Positions 12,297-12,486 of a stretch of DNA of 12,486 nucleotides are shown in pieces. Positions within the stretch are counted from its first letter, which is position 1. Each line of letters opens with the position of its first letter. The notes under the pieces are model-generated. The model saw only the letters and a program-made list of their open reading frames with translations, was not told where the DNA came from and did no database searches. A program made the translations under genes and the position numbers. Source of the stretch: an uncultured Collinsella sp. (GTDB lineage: Bacteria; Actinomycetota; Coriobacteriia; Coriobacteriales; Coriobacteriaceae); NCBI GenBank assembly GCA_938023905.1, contig CALJCO010000050.1, positions 1 through 12,486 of the forward strand, read 5' to 3'.

Positions 12297-12305
12297 TGCT
12301 ACACT
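12297..12305 (+). promoter_or_regulatory. Extended -10 promoter of tRNA-Arg
   Basis: TGC-TACACT (12297-12305) is an extended -10 element ending 10 nt before the mature 5' end of the tRNA, so transcription should start near 12312. The -35 is poor (TGCATG or CTGCAT around 12275-12281). It suggests the tRNA is transcribed on its own rather than only by read-through from the PTS operon. Confidence 0.55.
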
Positions 12306-12315
12306 AGTACAACAT

Positions 12316-12391
12316 GCCTCCGTAGCTCAGGGGATAGAGCACCGCTCTCCTAAAGCGGGTGTCGACGGTTCGAATCCGCCCGGGGGCACCA
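12316..12391 (+). tRNA. tRNA-Arg (anticodon CCT)
   Basis: The cloverleaf is complete. The acceptor stem is GCCTCCG (12316-12322) with CGGGGGC (12381-12387), including one G-U pair. The D arm is GCTC/GAGC, the anticodon stem CCGCT/AGCGG holds loop CTCCTAA with anticodon CCT (12349-12351), and the T loop is TTCGAAT (12369-12375). The A discriminator and CCA (12388-12391) are encoded. It reads AGG codons. The T stem (GACGG/CCGCC) has one A-C mismatch at its second pair, which is unusual but does not disrupt the fold. Confidence 0.97.
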
Positions 12392-12400
12392 GAAGATTAT

Positions 12401-12429
12401 AACGGCGTCGCGAGAGCGGCGCCGTTTCT
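12401..12429 (+). terminator. Intrinsic terminator of tRNA-Arg
   Basis: AACGGCGTCGC (12401-12411) pairs with GCGGCGCCGTT (12416-12426), 11 bp with one G-U, capped by a GAGA (GNRA) tetraloop and followed by TTTCT when the pairing T's are counted. It starts 9 nt after the tRNA CCA end. Confidence 0.85.
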
Positions 12430-12447
12430 GGTTCAAGACTTTAGTCT

Positions 12448-12470
12448 GCTGGCCGCGCAGCGGCCAGCTT
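12448..12470. other. Stem-loop at the right edge
   Basis: GCTGGCCGC (12448-12456) and GCGGCCAGC (12460-12468) form a 9-bp stem with a 3-nt loop, followed on the plus strand by TTTAAA. It could be a second, weak terminator or belong to a gene beyond the window; a T-tract is lacking on the minus strand. No gene is visible from 12392 to the window end. Confidence 0.4.
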
Positions 12471-12486
12471 TAAACCACCCGCTACG

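Overview
The window looks like chromosomal DNA of a high-GC, anaerobic, gut-type actinobacterium. A Collinsella-like member of the Coriobacteriia is my best guess. That is inferred from the GC-rich coding style, a complete mannose-family PTS operon followed by a DUF956 gene, a Cys-rich multi-cluster flavin oxidoreductase, hypA, and GACTAG-containing palindromic repeats placed right after stop codons. No marker gene for taxonomy is present.

Layout. (1) 1-178 is a short leader that becomes AT-rich and carries two similar dyads exactly 33 bp apart; one overlaps a TATAAT box. It precedes a stand-alone AAA_14/DUF4143 ATPase (179-1531, +). (2) A convergent gene (1576-3078, -) encodes a one-pass membrane protein with a long acidic cytoplasmic tail and a large exported domain; its function is unknown. 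(3) A redox or transport cluster is arranged divergently. A TetR-type regulator (4391-5053, -) and a tryptophan-rich, about nine-pass membrane protein (3320-4327, -, ending at a strong terminator) face a 925-residue FAD/Fe-S/NAD(P) oxidoreductase (5242-8019, +). Between them is a 46-bp dyad made of two near-identical TTGAC(R)NNN(Y)GTCAA sites, an excellent candidate for the TetR operator. hypA (8116-8544, TTG start) follows the oxidoreductase. (4) About 370 bp of AT-rich DNA holds a palindromic repeat and the upstream region of a mannose-type PTS operon: EIIAB (8919-9908), EIIC (9927-10745) and EIID (10762-11682). A hairpin terminator separates EIID from a DUF956 gene (11803-12201), which ends in a second copy of the palindromic repeat. 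(5) A tRNA-Arg(CCT) gene with its own extended -10 promoter and a GNRA-loop terminator closes the window.

How the parts work together. The PTS genes form an evident operon for phosphoenolpyruvate-driven sugar uptake, with the catalytic histidines (His9, His175) in place. The TetR / membrane protein / oxidoreductase group reads as an inducible unit: a small molecule sensed by the regulator would switch on a membrane carrier or anchor and a soluble electron-transfer enzyme with many Fe-S clusters. Its substrate cannot be read from the sequence. This cluster is the best candidate for undescribed biology here.
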